Source: Pseudomonas sp. CC120222-01a
GTDB lineage: Bacteria; Pseudomonadota; Gammaproteobacteria; Pseudomonadales; Pseudomonadaceae
Reading direction: 5' to 3'
Assembly (NCBI RefSeq): GCF_003097235.1
Contig: NZ_QEQQ01000002.1
Location: forward strand, 372,001 to 436,000
Length of the DNA: 64,000 bases
The position numbers and the translations under genes were made by a program. Positions within the stretch are counted from its first letter, which is position 1. Each line of letters begins with the position of its first letter. This document shows positions 28,579 to 39,832 of the stretch, piece by piece. The notes beneath the pieces were generated by a model, which was not told the DNA's origin, did not search any database, and saw only the letters and a list, made by a program, of their open reading frames with translations.

Positions 28579-30483
28579 ATGGCCAATCCCAGCGCTAGCG
28601 CCTATAACGCAGACGCCATCGAAGTCCTCTCCGGCCTCGACCCGGTGCGTAAACGCCCGGGCATGTACACCGATACCAGCCGGCCTAACCACCTGGCCCA
28701 GGAAGTCATCGACAACAGTGTCGACGAAGCCCTGGCCGGCCACGCCCGTTCGGTGCAGGTCATCCTCCATGCCGACCACTCGCTGGAAGTCAGCGACGAT
28801 GGCCGTGGCATGCCGGTGGACATCCACCCTGAAGAGGGCGTGTCAGGCGTTGAGCTGATCCTTACCAAGCTGCACGCCGGCGGTAAATTCTCTAACAAGA
28901 ACTACCAGTTCTCCGGCGGCCTGCACGGCGTGGGCATTTCGGTGGTCAACGCCCTGTCGACCCAGGTGCGCGTGCGCGTCAAACGCGACGGCAACGAGTA
29001 CCAGATGACCTTCGCCGATGGCTTCAAGGCCAGCGAGCTGGAAGTGGTCGGCTCGGTCGGCAAGCGCAACACCGGTACCAGCGTGTACTTCAGCCCGGAC
29101 CCGAAGTACTTCGATTCGCCGAAGTTTTCCATCAGCCGCCTCAAGCACGTGCTCAAGGCCAAGGCCGTACTGTGCCCGGGCCTGCTGGTCAGCTTCGAGG
29201 ACAAGGCCAGCGGCGAGAAGGTCGAGTGGCACTACGAAGATGGCCTGCGTTCCTACCTGGTCGACTCGGTCAGCGAGTTCCAGCGCCTGCCCGACGAGCC
29301 GTTCTGCGGCAGCCTGGCGGGTAACAAGGAGGCTGTCGACTGGGCCCTGCTGTGGCTGCCCGAAGGCGGTGACAGCGTTCAGGAAAGCTACGTCAACCTG
29401 ATCCCCACCGCCCAGGGCGGTACCCACGTCAACGGCCTGCGCCAAGGCCTGCTCGATGCCATGCGCGAGTTCTGCGAGTTCCGCAACCTGTTGCCGCGCG
29501 GCGTCAAGCTGGCGCCGGAAGACGTCTGGGAGCGCATCACCTTCGTGCTCTCGATGAAGATGCAGGAGCCGCAGTTCTCGGGCCAGACCAAGGAACGCCT
29601 GTCGTCCCGTGAGGCGGCAGCGTTCGTCTCCGGTGTGGTCAAGGACGCCTTCAGCCTCTGGCTCAACGCCCACCCCGAGCTGGGCATGCAGCTGGCCGAA
29701 CTGGCCATCAGCAACGCCGGCCGGCGCCTCAAGGCCAGCAAGAAGGTCGAGCGCAAGCGCATCACCCAGGGCCCGGCGTTGCCAGGCAAACTGGCCGACT
29801 GCGCCGGGCAGGACCCGATGCGCGCCGAACTGTTCCTGGTCGAGGGTGACTCCGCCGGTGGTTCGGCCAAGCAGGCCCGCGACAAGGAATTCCAGGCCAT
29901 CCTGCCGCTGCGCGGCAAGATCCTCAACACCTGGGAAGTGGACGGCGGCGAAGTGCTGGCCAGCCAGGAAGTGCACAACATTGCAGTGGCCATTGGTGTC
30001 GACCCGGGCGCGGCCGACCTGTCGCAGTTGCGCTACGGCAAGATCTGCATCCTCGCCGACGCCGACTCCGACGGCCTGCACATCGCCACCTTGCTCTGCG
30101 CACTGTTCGTCCAACACTTCCGTGCGTTGGTCGAGGCCGGCCACGTCTACGTTGCCATGCCGCCGCTGTACCGCATCGACCTCGGCAAGGAAATCTACTA
30201 CGCCCTCGATGAAGCCGAGCGTGACGGCATCCTCGACCGTCTAGTGGCCGAGAAAAAGCGCGGCAAGCCGCAGGTCACCCGATTCAAGGGCCTGGGCGAG
30301 ATGAACCCGCCGCAGCTGCGTGAAACTACCATGGACCCGAATACCCGGCGCCTGGTCCAGCTGACCCTGGACGACGTGCAGGGCACCACCGAGATCATGG
30401 ACATGCTGCTGGCCAAGAAACGCGCCGGCGACCGCAAGAACTGGCTGGAAACCAAAGGCAACCTGGCTGAGGTGCTGGTTTGA
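28579..30483 (+). CDS. parE: DNA topoisomerase IV subunit B ParE
   Basis: A 634-residue ATPase subunit of topoisomerase IV, which decatenates replicated chromosomes. The GHKL ATP-binding domain has EVIDNSVDEAL, SDDGRGMPVD and FSGGLHGVGISVVNAL; the TOPRIM domain has EGDSAGGSAKQARD and the metal-binding DADSDGLHI. The C-terminus ends in the usual ParE tail. ATG 28579 gives MANPSASAYNADAIEVLSGL. The stop overlaps the TTG of the next gene by 4 bases, so expression is coupled to a small exported protein. Confidence 0.97.
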   Translation: MANPSASAYNADAIEVLSGLDPVRKRPGMYTDTSRPNHLAQEVIDNSVDEALAGHARSVQVILHADHSLEVSDDGRGMPVDIHPEEGVSGVELILTKLHAGGKFSNKNYQFSGGLHGVGISVVNALSTQVRVRVKRDGNEYQMTFADGFKASELEVVGSVGKRNTGTSVYFSPDPKYFDSPKFSISRLKHVLKAKAVLCPGLLVSFEDKASGEKVEWHYEDGLRSYLVDSVSEFQRLPDEPFCGSLAGNKEAVDWALLWLPEGGDSVQESYVNLIPTAQGGTHVNGLRQGLLDAMREFCEFRNLLPRGVKLAPEDVWERITFVLSMKMQEPQFSGQTKERLSSREAAAFVSGVVKDAFSLWLNAHPELGMQLAELAISNAGRRLKASKKVERKRITQGPALPGKLADCAGQDPMRAELFLVEGDSAGGSAKQARDKEFQAILPLRGKILNTWEVDGGEVLASQEVHNIAVAIGVDPGAADLSQLRYGKICILADADSDGLHIATLLCALFVQHFRALVEAGHVYVAMPPLYRIDLGKEIYYALDEAERDGILDRLVAEKKRGKPQVTRFKGLGEMNPPQLRETTMDPNTRRLVQLTLDDVQGTTEIMDMLLAKKRAGDRKNWLETKGNLAEVLV

Positions 30484-31462
30484 TTCGTCTGCTGGTCGCG
30501 GCCTGCCTGGCGCTGGTTGCCCTGCCGAGCCTGGCGGGCAGCTGGCCGGAACTGAAGTTGGCCTCCGAGCACCCGATCGAGGGCATGCGCGGCGGCAACC
30601 TGTCTGGCCTGGTCGAATGCCGGGGCGGGCTGTGGGGTGTTTCCGACCGTGATGACGATCGCATTTACCGCTTCGACCAGCAGAACGCCGTCTGGCGCGC
30701 GCAGCCGCTGACCTTCACACCACCGCCGGTGCCTGAGAGTGGCCTGCCGTGGGGGTTGAAATCGCGTAACTGGGCAGCGTCCTACGTGCGCGGTGGCGAG
30801 CTTGATTACGAAGGCATCACCTGTGACCAGGCGGGCAACCTCTACCTGGTCAGTGAAGCCCATGCGGCGGTGTTGCAGCTGCCTGACGGGGGTGAGCCGG
30901 AGTGGTTGAAAATCGACCCGATGATGGTGCGTCAGGCCCGTGCCAGCGGCATGCTGCTGAACTTCAATGCCCTGTTCGAGGGCCTGGCCATCAATCCGCA
31001 AGGTGATCGCCTGTGGCTGGCGGCAGAGCGTGAACGGCGCGGCCTGGTGGCCATCGAACGCCAGCAGTCGGTCTGGACCTGCGGGCGCAGCTGCGTGTTG
31101 CTGAGCGAAGCCGGGGTCGAGATGCAGCCGCCACAGATGCCCAACCCGCGGGCACTGTCGCGTGATTTTGCCGACCTCGCCTGGTTCGAGGGCAAGCTGT
31201 TCACCTTGGAACGCAATGCCTACCGCGTGTGCCGGCGTGATGCCACCGATGGCAAGGTCGAGCAGTGCTGGTCATTCGCCGCCGAGGCACTGGTGCCGGA
31301 ACGCCGCTACGACCAGCCGTACGGCCTGGCCGAAGCGCTGGTGATCGATGCCAAGGGCGCCTGGATCGGCCTGGACAACAACAACGGTGATCGTGCCGAT
31401 GGCGAAAGCCGGCCGATCGTCTGGCGCTTTGACGCGCCGCAGGGCGGCTGGAGCGTCACGCC

Positions 31463-31466
<4 letters not shown>
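30480..31466 (+). CDS. Exported esterase-like phytase-family protein
   Basis: A 328-residue secreted or periplasmic protein with a cleavable signal peptide (MIRLLVAACLALVALPSLAGS). The rest resembles the esterase-like activity of phytase domain, a beta-propeller-like fold, with blocks such as YEGITCDQAGNLYLVSE and LFEGLAINPQGDRLWLAAE. Start is TTG at 30480, within the parE stop. Its last codons overlap the next gene by 4 bases. Function is unknown; the striking feature is its translational coupling to topoisomerase IV subunits. Confidence 0.8.
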
Positions 31467-34250
<2,784 letters not shown>

Positions 34251-34263
34251 TCCGACGAAATGT

Positions 34264-34292
34264 CTGGAACGGCAATTTCAGCGCCGTTCCAG
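34264..34292 (+). terminator. Hairpin downstream of parC
   Basis: CTGGAACGGC (34264-34273) pairs with GCCGTTCCAG (34283-34292) around a 9-base loop, 13 bases after the parC stop. No T-run follows, so termination strength is uncertain. Confidence 0.5.
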
Positions 34293-34425
34293 GCAGAAAT
34301 GCTGGAGTCGGGCCGATATTTCGCGGATGATAGTGCCCCTGCGGTGCCGGCGTGGCCGTGTGCCCGATTGAATCTCTATCAGTATCACTGCGGTTTGCCT
34401 GGTGGCGACCGCCTGGATGGGTTGA

Positions 34426-35136
34426 ATGAAATTCCTGCGCCTTCCATTTGCGCTGTTGATGACGGGTTTGCTGGGGCTGAGCGGGTGCAGCATGCATCAG
34501 CCGGTTGCCCTGTACCAACTCGACAGCGGTGATCCAGGCCAGCCTTCACAGAGTGCAGGCATGGCCGTGGTGCTCGGTCCGGTGTCGGTAGCCGATTACC
34601 TGCAGCGCGAAACCTTCTTGCAGCGTCAGGCCGATGGCAGCCTGAGTTCGGCGACCGACGGTCGTTGGGCCGGTAGCCTGTCGGCAGACATCGATCAGTT
34701 GCTGGTGCGTCAGCTGGCCTGGCGCCTGGACAGCCAGCGCGTGGTGCTGGCTCCGGCCAGCACGGGTTTTACCCCGGACGTGCAGGTGCTGCTGTCGATC
34801 ACTCGCCTGGACTCGGGCAAGAACCAGCCAGCGATTCTCGATGCGCAATGGCGCCTGCTCGACCGTCGTGGCCATGTGCGTGACAACCGTATCGTTCACC
34901 TCGAGCAGCCGCACGAGGGCAGCGAGTCGTCCCAGGTTCAGGCCCAGGGGCAGTTGCTGCAGAAGCTGGCCGAACAGTTGAGCACGGCGGTCAAGCCGCT
35001 GGCCAATCAGCCAGCAGTTGCTGAAGAGGCGCCGAAGAAGCAGGCAGCGCCGGTCCAGGTCAAGAAAGAACCCGGGAAATCGAAGATCCCGATGGCTTCG
35101 CCGATTCGTACCGATATGGAAGTCTATCGGTTCTGA
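34426..35136 (+). CDS. PqiC-like lipoprotein (ABC transport auxiliary)
   Basis: A 236-residue lipoprotein with lipobox LSGC (Cys21) and a PqiC/DUF330-type domain (LYQLDSGDP, VVLGPVSVADYLQRETFLQR, LLVRQLAWRLDSQRVV). PqiC anchors lipid-transporting MCE systems to the outer membrane, but no pqiA/pqiB-type genes lie next to it here. The C-terminus has a Lys/Glu/Pro-rich tail (about residues 195-220) that is unusual for the core domain. It is followed by a strong bidirectional terminator. Confidence 0.82.
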   Translation: MKFLRLPFALLMTGLLGLSGCSMHQPVALYQLDSGDPGQPSQSAGMAVVLGPVSVADYLQRETFLQRQADGSLSSATDGRWAGSLSADIDQLLVRQLAWRLDSQRVVLAPASTGFTPDVQVLLSITRLDSGKNQPAILDAQWRLLDRRGHVRDNRIVHLEQPHEGSESSQVQAQGQLLQKLAEQLSTAVKPLANQPAVAEEAPKKQAAPVQVKKEPGKSKIPMASPIRTDMEVYRF

Positions 35137-35152
35137 TCCAACAGCCAGACAC

Positions 35153-35182
35153 AAAAAAGCCCGCATGCTCGCGGGCTTTTTT
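35153..35182. terminator. Bidirectional rho-independent terminator
   Basis: AAAAAAGCCCGC-ATGCTC-GCGGGCTTTTTT: a GC-rich stem flanked by A-run and T-run, located between convergent pqiC-like and AhpA/YtjB-like genes, so it can serve both. Confidence 0.92.
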
Positions 35183-35230
35183 GTGGGTGGCTTGAACTGC
35201 TGGGGCGCAAAGCACCCCCTGGATCTGAAG

Positions 35231-36694
35231 TCAGGCCCGGCGCTCGTGCATCCGCGCCAGCTGGCGCTCCAGCATCGACGGGTAAGGCTCCAGCAACCGC
35301 TCTACACAACAAGCCCCTTCAGGGCTGGCAATCGGGCGAATGCGCGCACGTTTGCGGATCAGTTCGTCATCACTGATCTGCCGCTCCACCAGCAGCAGGT
35401 TACGGCTGTGCTGCGACAGTGCCAGTGCGTCCTGGGCCTTCTCGGCCATCAGCAGGTCGACCTGCTCCAGCCCTTGCAGGTCATCACCCAGGGCCAGGCC
35501 CAGTTGCAGTTGCAGGGTGATGCCGCTGTCGGCCACTTCGATCTGCAGGGCATGGCCCAGCGCTCGCAGCAGCTCGCCACAGCAAATGGCGTTGGTCAGG
35601 TAATCCTCGCCGCAGTCGCGGCTGTGGAACAGCACCAGGGTGCTGCCATCATTGAGCGTGTGAACCTCGCCTTCATACAGCGATGCTGCCTGCTCCAGGC
35701 AGCCACGGTAGCGCTCCAGCAACTCAGTCAGGCGCGTGCGCGGCAGGCGGCGCAGTTGCTCCTGGGAGCCCAGTTGAACGGCCAGCACGGCGGTGTTCTG
35801 TGGCTCGTCAGATTCGACCACGGCAGGTTTGGCCGCTGGCTGCTCCTCGTCGTCCAGCAGCCCGGCGAAGGCAGCGTCGTCGTCCTCGTCCGCCTGGACC
35901 ACGGCCTTGGCGCGCTGTGCAGGCTTGGCCGGGACTTCGTCGCGCAGCTCGTCGAACTCGTCCTCGTACTCTTCTTCATCCGGTTCCGGCTCTGGCGGAG
36001 GTGGCGGTGCCAGGCGGGCGTGCAGCTGGCGGGCGATGTCGCCGATCTCGTCCTGGCGGTCGATGGCCGGGGTGTAAGGGTGCGGGTCACGCAGCCACAC
36101 CCGCAATTGCAGCAACGGCAGGGTGATGTGGCGGCCTTGACGCAGGCTCAAGCTCAGCGCCAGGGCCAGCAGGATGGCGGCGAGAATGCCCATGCTCTGC
36201 AGGCTGATCAGCATCGGCTGCTGGAACTGGCTCATGTCCAGGCTGATACGCAACTGACCGGCAGTCACGTCCTGGAACGTGATCTTGGTCTGGTACAAGC
36301 CTTCGGCCTCACCCAGCAGGCTGTTGCGCGGGCGCTGGCCAGCCTCGGCGAGGATGCGGTTATCCACGCTGTAGATGGCCGCATGGGCTACCAGCGGGTT
36401 CTTCACCAGGTTGCCTAGCAGCACGTTGAGGCTGAGGATGTCGTTGGACACCAGCAGCTCGGTTGCCGAGGTGGCGGTCTGGGTGGTCAGGCTCTGGCCG
36501 AGGGCGTCGGCCTGCTCGTGCATGGCCTGCTTGAACTGCAGGCCCATCACGCAGGCATAGATCACCAGCGCCAGCGCCACCAGGAAAATGTTGGTGGTGG
36601 CGATGCGCAATGCCAGAGGCACGCGACGTTGGCGCAGGGCTCGGAAGATCATGATGAAGAAGTTGTCGGTTTTGACGGGCGTGGGCCGGTTCAC
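35231..36694 (-). CDS. Membrane protein with HAMP-like and degenerate cyclase-like domain (AhpA/YtjB family)
   Basis: A 487-residue inner-membrane protein conserved next to serB in pseudomonads. Two membrane helices (about 31-52 and 162-185) enclose a periplasmic sensor region. A HAMP-like stretch (186-227, ending DRQDEIGDIARQL) is followed by a proline/acid-rich linker (228-300). Residues about 300-455 resemble a class III nucleotide cyclase domain in pattern, but the metal-binding aspartates are absent (AVLAVQLGS in place of the first, LNDGSTLVLFHS at the second site). Start is GTG 36694 with AAGAG upstream. Catalysis is doubtful; a sensory or scaffold role is possible. Confidence 0.72.
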   Translation of the reverse strand: MNRPTPVKTDNFFIMIFRALRQRRVPLALRIATTNIFLVALALVIYACVMGLQFKQAMHEQADALGQSLTTQTATSATELLVSNDILSLNVLLGNLVKNPLVAHAAIYSVDNRILAEAGQRPRNSLLGEAEGLYQTKITFQDVTAGQLRISLDMSQFQQPMLISLQSMGILAAILLALALSLSLRQGRHITLPLLQLRVWLRDPHPYTPAIDRQDEIGDIARQLHARLAPPPPPEPEPDEEEYEDEFDELRDEVPAKPAQRAKAVVQADEDDDAAFAGLLDDEEQPAAKPAVVESDEPQNTAVLAVQLGSQEQLRRLPRTRLTELLERYRGCLEQAASLYEGEVHTLNDGSTLVLFHSRDCGEDYLTNAICCGELLRALGHALQIEVADSGITLQLQLGLALGDDLQGLEQVDLLMAEKAQDALALSQHSRNLLLVERQISDDELIRKRARIRPIASPEGACCVERLLEPYPSMLERQLARMHERRA

Positions 36695-36829
36695 AGAGCG
36701 CGGCTCTTAATGGCATAAAAGTGTTGGGCAGTATAGCGAGCAGTGTTTTGTCGGCAAAGTAGAGTTGGCGCCCGATGGTCATGGAAAATCGGTAGAATGC
36801 GCATTTTTCATCGAAGTCGGAGCCAGGTT

Positions 36830-38044
36830 GTGCGCGAAATCGTTCTGATCAACATCACCGGTGAGGACCGCCCGGGTCTCACTGCCGCCATTACCGGCGT
36901 CCTGCTCCAGGGCGGTGTGAACATCCTCGACATCGGCCTGGCGGTCATGCACGGCACCCTGTCGTTCGGCATCCTGGTCGATATTCCGGATAACGAAGTG
37001 GCTACCAGCCTGCTGCAGAGCGTGCAGTCCAAGGCCCACGAGCTGAACCTGCAAGCGCGCTACACGCCGATTTCCGAGGCCGACTACCAGCATTGGGCCG
37101 ATGCCCAGGGCGAAGCGCGACATATCGCGACCCTGCTCAGCCGCAAGATCACCCCCGAGCAACTGCAGCGCGTCAGCGCTGTCATCAGCCAGTATGGCCT
37201 GACCATCGAACGCATCGAGCGCCTGTCGGCGCGGGTTGCCCTGGGCGCTCCGAGCGAGAAGGGCAAGGCGGCGCTGGAAATTTCCGTGCGTGGCGTGCCG
37301 AGCGACGCCCAGGCATTGCGTGCTGACTTCTTCGCGTTGTCCGAAGAGCTGAACATCGACATCGCGTTCCAGAAGGACGACCTGTTCCGCCGCAACCGCC
37401 GCCTGGCGGTATTCGACATGGACTCGACACTGATCGAGGCGGAAGTCATCGACGAACTGGCCAAGGCCGCCGGCGTGGGCGAGCAGGTTGCCGCGATCAC
37501 CGAGCGGGCCATGCGCGGCGAGCTGGACTTCCGCGCCAGCTTCAAGGAGCGCATGGCGCTGCTCAAGGGCCTGGATGTCGGCGTACTCGACGAGATCGGT
37601 GCTTCCCTGCGCCTGACCGAAGGTGCCGAAAACCTGTTCGCCGAGCTCAAGCGCCTGGGCTACAAGACGGCGATCCTGTCCGGTGGTTTCTCGTACTTCG
37701 CCAAGCAGGTGCAAGCGCGCCTGGGTATCGATTACGTGTTCGCCAACGAACTGGAAGTGGTCGATGGCAAGGTAACCGGCGTGGCCGTGGAGCCGATCGT
37801 CGATGCCCAGCGCAAGGCTGACCTGCTGCAACAGCTGGCCAGCGAGGAAGGCCTGCAGTTGGAGCAGACCATCGCCGTGGGTGATGGTGCCAATGACCTG
37901 CCGATGCTGTCGCTGGCCGGCCTGGGCGTGGCCTTCCGCGCCAAGCCATTGGTGCGCCAGTCGGCCAAGCAGGCGATTTCCACCCTGGGGCTGGATGGCG
38001 TGCTGTACCTGCTGGGCCTGCGCGACCGCGACGCCCGCGGCTGA
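36830..38044 (+). CDS. serB: Phosphoserine phosphatase SerB
   Basis: A 404-residue enzyme for the last step of serine synthesis. An N-terminal ACT-type regulatory region (REIVLINITGEDRPGLTAAI) precedes a HAD phosphatase domain with motif I FDMDSTLIEAE, motif II in LSGGFSYF, and the metal-binding VGDGANDLPML. GTG 36830 with GGAG upstream gives the conserved start; in-frame codons back to 36743 add an unconserved leader. It diverges from the cyclase-like membrane protein gene over 135 bases. Confidence 0.95.
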   Translation: MREIVLINITGEDRPGLTAAITGVLLQGGVNILDIGLAVMHGTLSFGILVDIPDNEVATSLLQSVQSKAHELNLQARYTPISEADYQHWADAQGEARHIATLLSRKITPEQLQRVSAVISQYGLTIERIERLSARVALGAPSEKGKAALEISVRGVPSDAQALRADFFALSEELNIDIAFQKDDLFRRNRRLAVFDMDSTLIEAEVIDELAKAAGVGEQVAAITERAMRGELDFRASFKERMALLKGLDVGVLDEIGASLRLTEGAENLFAELKRLGYKTAILSGGFSYFAKQVQARLGIDYVFANELEVVDGKVTGVAVEPIVDAQRKADLLQQLASEEGLQLEQTIAVGDGANDLPMLSLAGLGVAFRAKPLVRQSAKQAISTLGLDGVLYLLGLRDRDARG

Positions 38045-38053
38045 TCCGCCGTT

Positions 38054-38093
38054 AAAAAAAGGCCCTGCATGCGCATGCAGGGCCTTTTTTATT
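38054..38093. terminator. Bidirectional terminator between serB and psd
   Basis: AAAAAAAGGCCCTGCATGC followed immediately by GCATGCAGGGCCTTTTTT: an almost perfect palindrome with A- and T-runs between the convergent serB and psd genes. Confidence 0.95.
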
Positions 38094-38100
38094 GCCAGGA

Positions 38101-38964
38101 TCAAGCCTGGGCAGGGGTTGCCAGCAGTTCGCCCATGCGTACAGCCGAAGCTGCGCCGAGGGTCTGGGCCCATTTCACTTGGTCTGGCCCGAACAGCACG
38201 ATGGCGGTCGAACCCAGCTTGAAGCGACCCAGTTCGGCGCCTTTTTCCAGGTGAATTGGAGCACGGCTTTCTTCGTCGTAACGGAAGGTCTTCAGCTCAC
38301 GCTTTGGCGGAGTGACCAGGCCTGCCCATACGGTCTCGATCGAAGCGACGATCATGGCGCCGACCAGCACTACGGCCATTGGCCCGCGTTCGGTATCGAA
38401 CAGGCACACCACGCGCTCGTTGCGGGCGAACAGTTCCGGAACGTTTTCGGCAGTGGTCTGGTTGACCGAGAACAGGCGGCCCGGCACGTAGACCATCTCG
38501 CGCAGGGTGCCGGCCAGCGGCATGTGCACGCGGTGGTAATCCTTCGGCGACAGGTAGATGGTGGCGAATTCGCCGCCCATGAACGGCGCGGCCAGTGCCG
38601 GATCACCGCCAAGCAACTCAAGCGCGCTGAAGCTGTGGCCTTTGGCCTGGAAGATACGACCGTGTTCGATCGGGCCCAGCTGGCTTACGGCACCATCGGC
38701 CGGGCAGAGGATTGCGCCTGGGGTTTCGTCCAGCGGGCGTGCACCTGGCTTGAGGGCGCGGGTGAAGAAGGCGTTGAAGTGCTCGTAGGCGGTCAGGTCT
38801 TCGACCAGCGCTTCGTTCATGTTCACCTGGTAACGCTTGGCGAACCAGGCGGTGAAGGCGTTCTTGAACCAGCGCGCACGGCACTCGGCGACGCAGCCAG
38901 CCAGGCGCGACAGCAAGTGGTGCGGCAGCAGGTATTGGCTGAGGATGAACAGACGGGATTTCAT
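38101..38964 (-). CDS. psd: Phosphatidylserine decarboxylase proenzyme Psd
   Basis: A 287-residue inner-membrane enzyme producing phosphatidylethanolamine. The LGST autocleavage site (in FKLGSTAIVLFG) near the C-terminus would generate the pyruvoyl cofactor; the catalytic histidine region YHRVHMPLAG is also present. ATG 38964 gives MKSRLFILSQYLLPHH, the usual family start; AAGGA lies upstream. It is 14 bases downstream of rhdA on the same strand, forming a likely two-gene unit. Confidence 0.95.
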   Translation of the reverse strand: MKSRLFILSQYLLPHHLLSRLAGCVAECRARWFKNAFTAWFAKRYQVNMNEALVEDLTAYEHFNAFFTRALKPGARPLDETPGAILCPADGAVSQLGPIEHGRIFQAKGHSFSALELLGGDPALAAPFMGGEFATIYLSPKDYHRVHMPLAGTLREMVYVPGRLFSVNQTTAENVPELFARNERVVCLFDTERGPMAVVLVGAMIVASIETVWAGLVTPPKRELKTFRYDEESRAPIHLEKGAELGRFKLGSTAIVLFGPDQVKWAQTLGAASAVRMGELLATPAQA

Positions 38965-38978
38965 TGAGTTGAATGTCC

Positions 38979-39788
38979 TTAAACTTCGACAGGCGTGTCC
39001 GGGTGGTTGCCCCATTCGCTCCACGAACCGGCATAGGCCTTGATGCGTGGGTAGCCGAGGGACTTGGCCACCAGGTAGGTGAAACCGGAGCGGCGGTGGG
39101 TCTGGCAGTGGGTGATCACTTCCTTGTCTGGCGTGATGCCCAGTTGCTGCAGCACTTCAGCGATGTCTGCGCGGATGCGCAGGTGATCGTTGAGGTCCAT
39201 GCCAGCAGTCCATTCGAAATTGACGGCGCCGGGAATGTGCCCGGCCTTGGCGGCCAGGACTTTCTCGCCGTTGAATTCCTGTGGGCCACGGGCGTCCCAG
39301 ATAACCAGGTCATCGGCGCCCAGGCGGCTTTGCAGGTATTCGCGGGTGGCAGTCGGTTCGCTGTGCAGTTGCAGATGCACGGGGGTATTGCCCGGCGTTG
39401 GCACGTCGGTGGAGAGCTTGTCCGCCGGCCAGGCCTGGATGCCGCCATTGAGGTAGTGGTAGCGCGTATGGCCGATGACATCGAGCAGCCAGATGAAGCG
39501 CCCGGCCCAGCCGCCACCTTCATCGTCGTACACCACGTAGACGGCGTCGTCGCGGTGGCCCAGTTCGCTGAACAGCTTTTCCAGGTCGCCCAGGGCCGGC
39601 AGCAGGCCGGGCGCCGGCGGTTGGCCGAGCTGGGTGCGCTTGCCTTCGACGAAGCGGGCGCCGGGGATGTGCCCGCTGACATAGCGGTTGGCGCTGCTCA
39701 GGTCGACCAGGATCAGCTGGGGTGAATCCAGGCGCGGCAGCAGGTCTGCGGCTTCGATCACCAAAGGCAGGCCGGAAAAGTCAGTCAT
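38979..39788 (-). CDS. rhdA: Thiosulfate:cyanide sulfurtransferase RhdA
   Basis: A 269-residue tandem rhodanese. The N-terminal inactive domain includes VVYDDEGGGWAGRFIWLLDV; the C-terminal active domain carries Cys228 in the loop CQTHRRSG. This closely resembles Azotobacter vinelandii RhdA, whose loop is CQTHHRSG. It transfers sulfane sulfur from thiosulfate to cyanide or thiols. ATG 39788 gives MTDFSGLPLVIEAADLL. The gene precedes psd as in other pseudomonads. Confidence 0.92.
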   Translation of the reverse strand: MTDFSGLPLVIEAADLLPRLDSPQLILVDLSSANRYVSGHIPGARFVEGKRTQLGQPPAPGLLPALGDLEKLFSELGHRDDAVYVVYDDEGGGWAGRFIWLLDVIGHTRYHYLNGGIQAWPADKLSTDVPTPGNTPVHLQLHSEPTATREYLQSRLGADDLVIWDARGPQEFNGEKVLAAKAGHIPGAVNFEWTAGMDLNDHLRIRADIAEVLQQLGITPDKEVITHCQTHRRSGFTYLVAKSLGYPRIKAYAGSWSEWGNHPDTPVEV

Positions 39789-39832
39789 CCACGTTCTCCA
39801 GAGTGGAAAGAGGGGCGATTGTAGCGCAAGGC

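Noticed and set aside
34260..34532. Possible 90-residue protein between parC and the PqiC-like gene
   Set aside because: It starts in a hairpin and overlaps the PqiC-like lipoprotein gene in another frame without a binding site.
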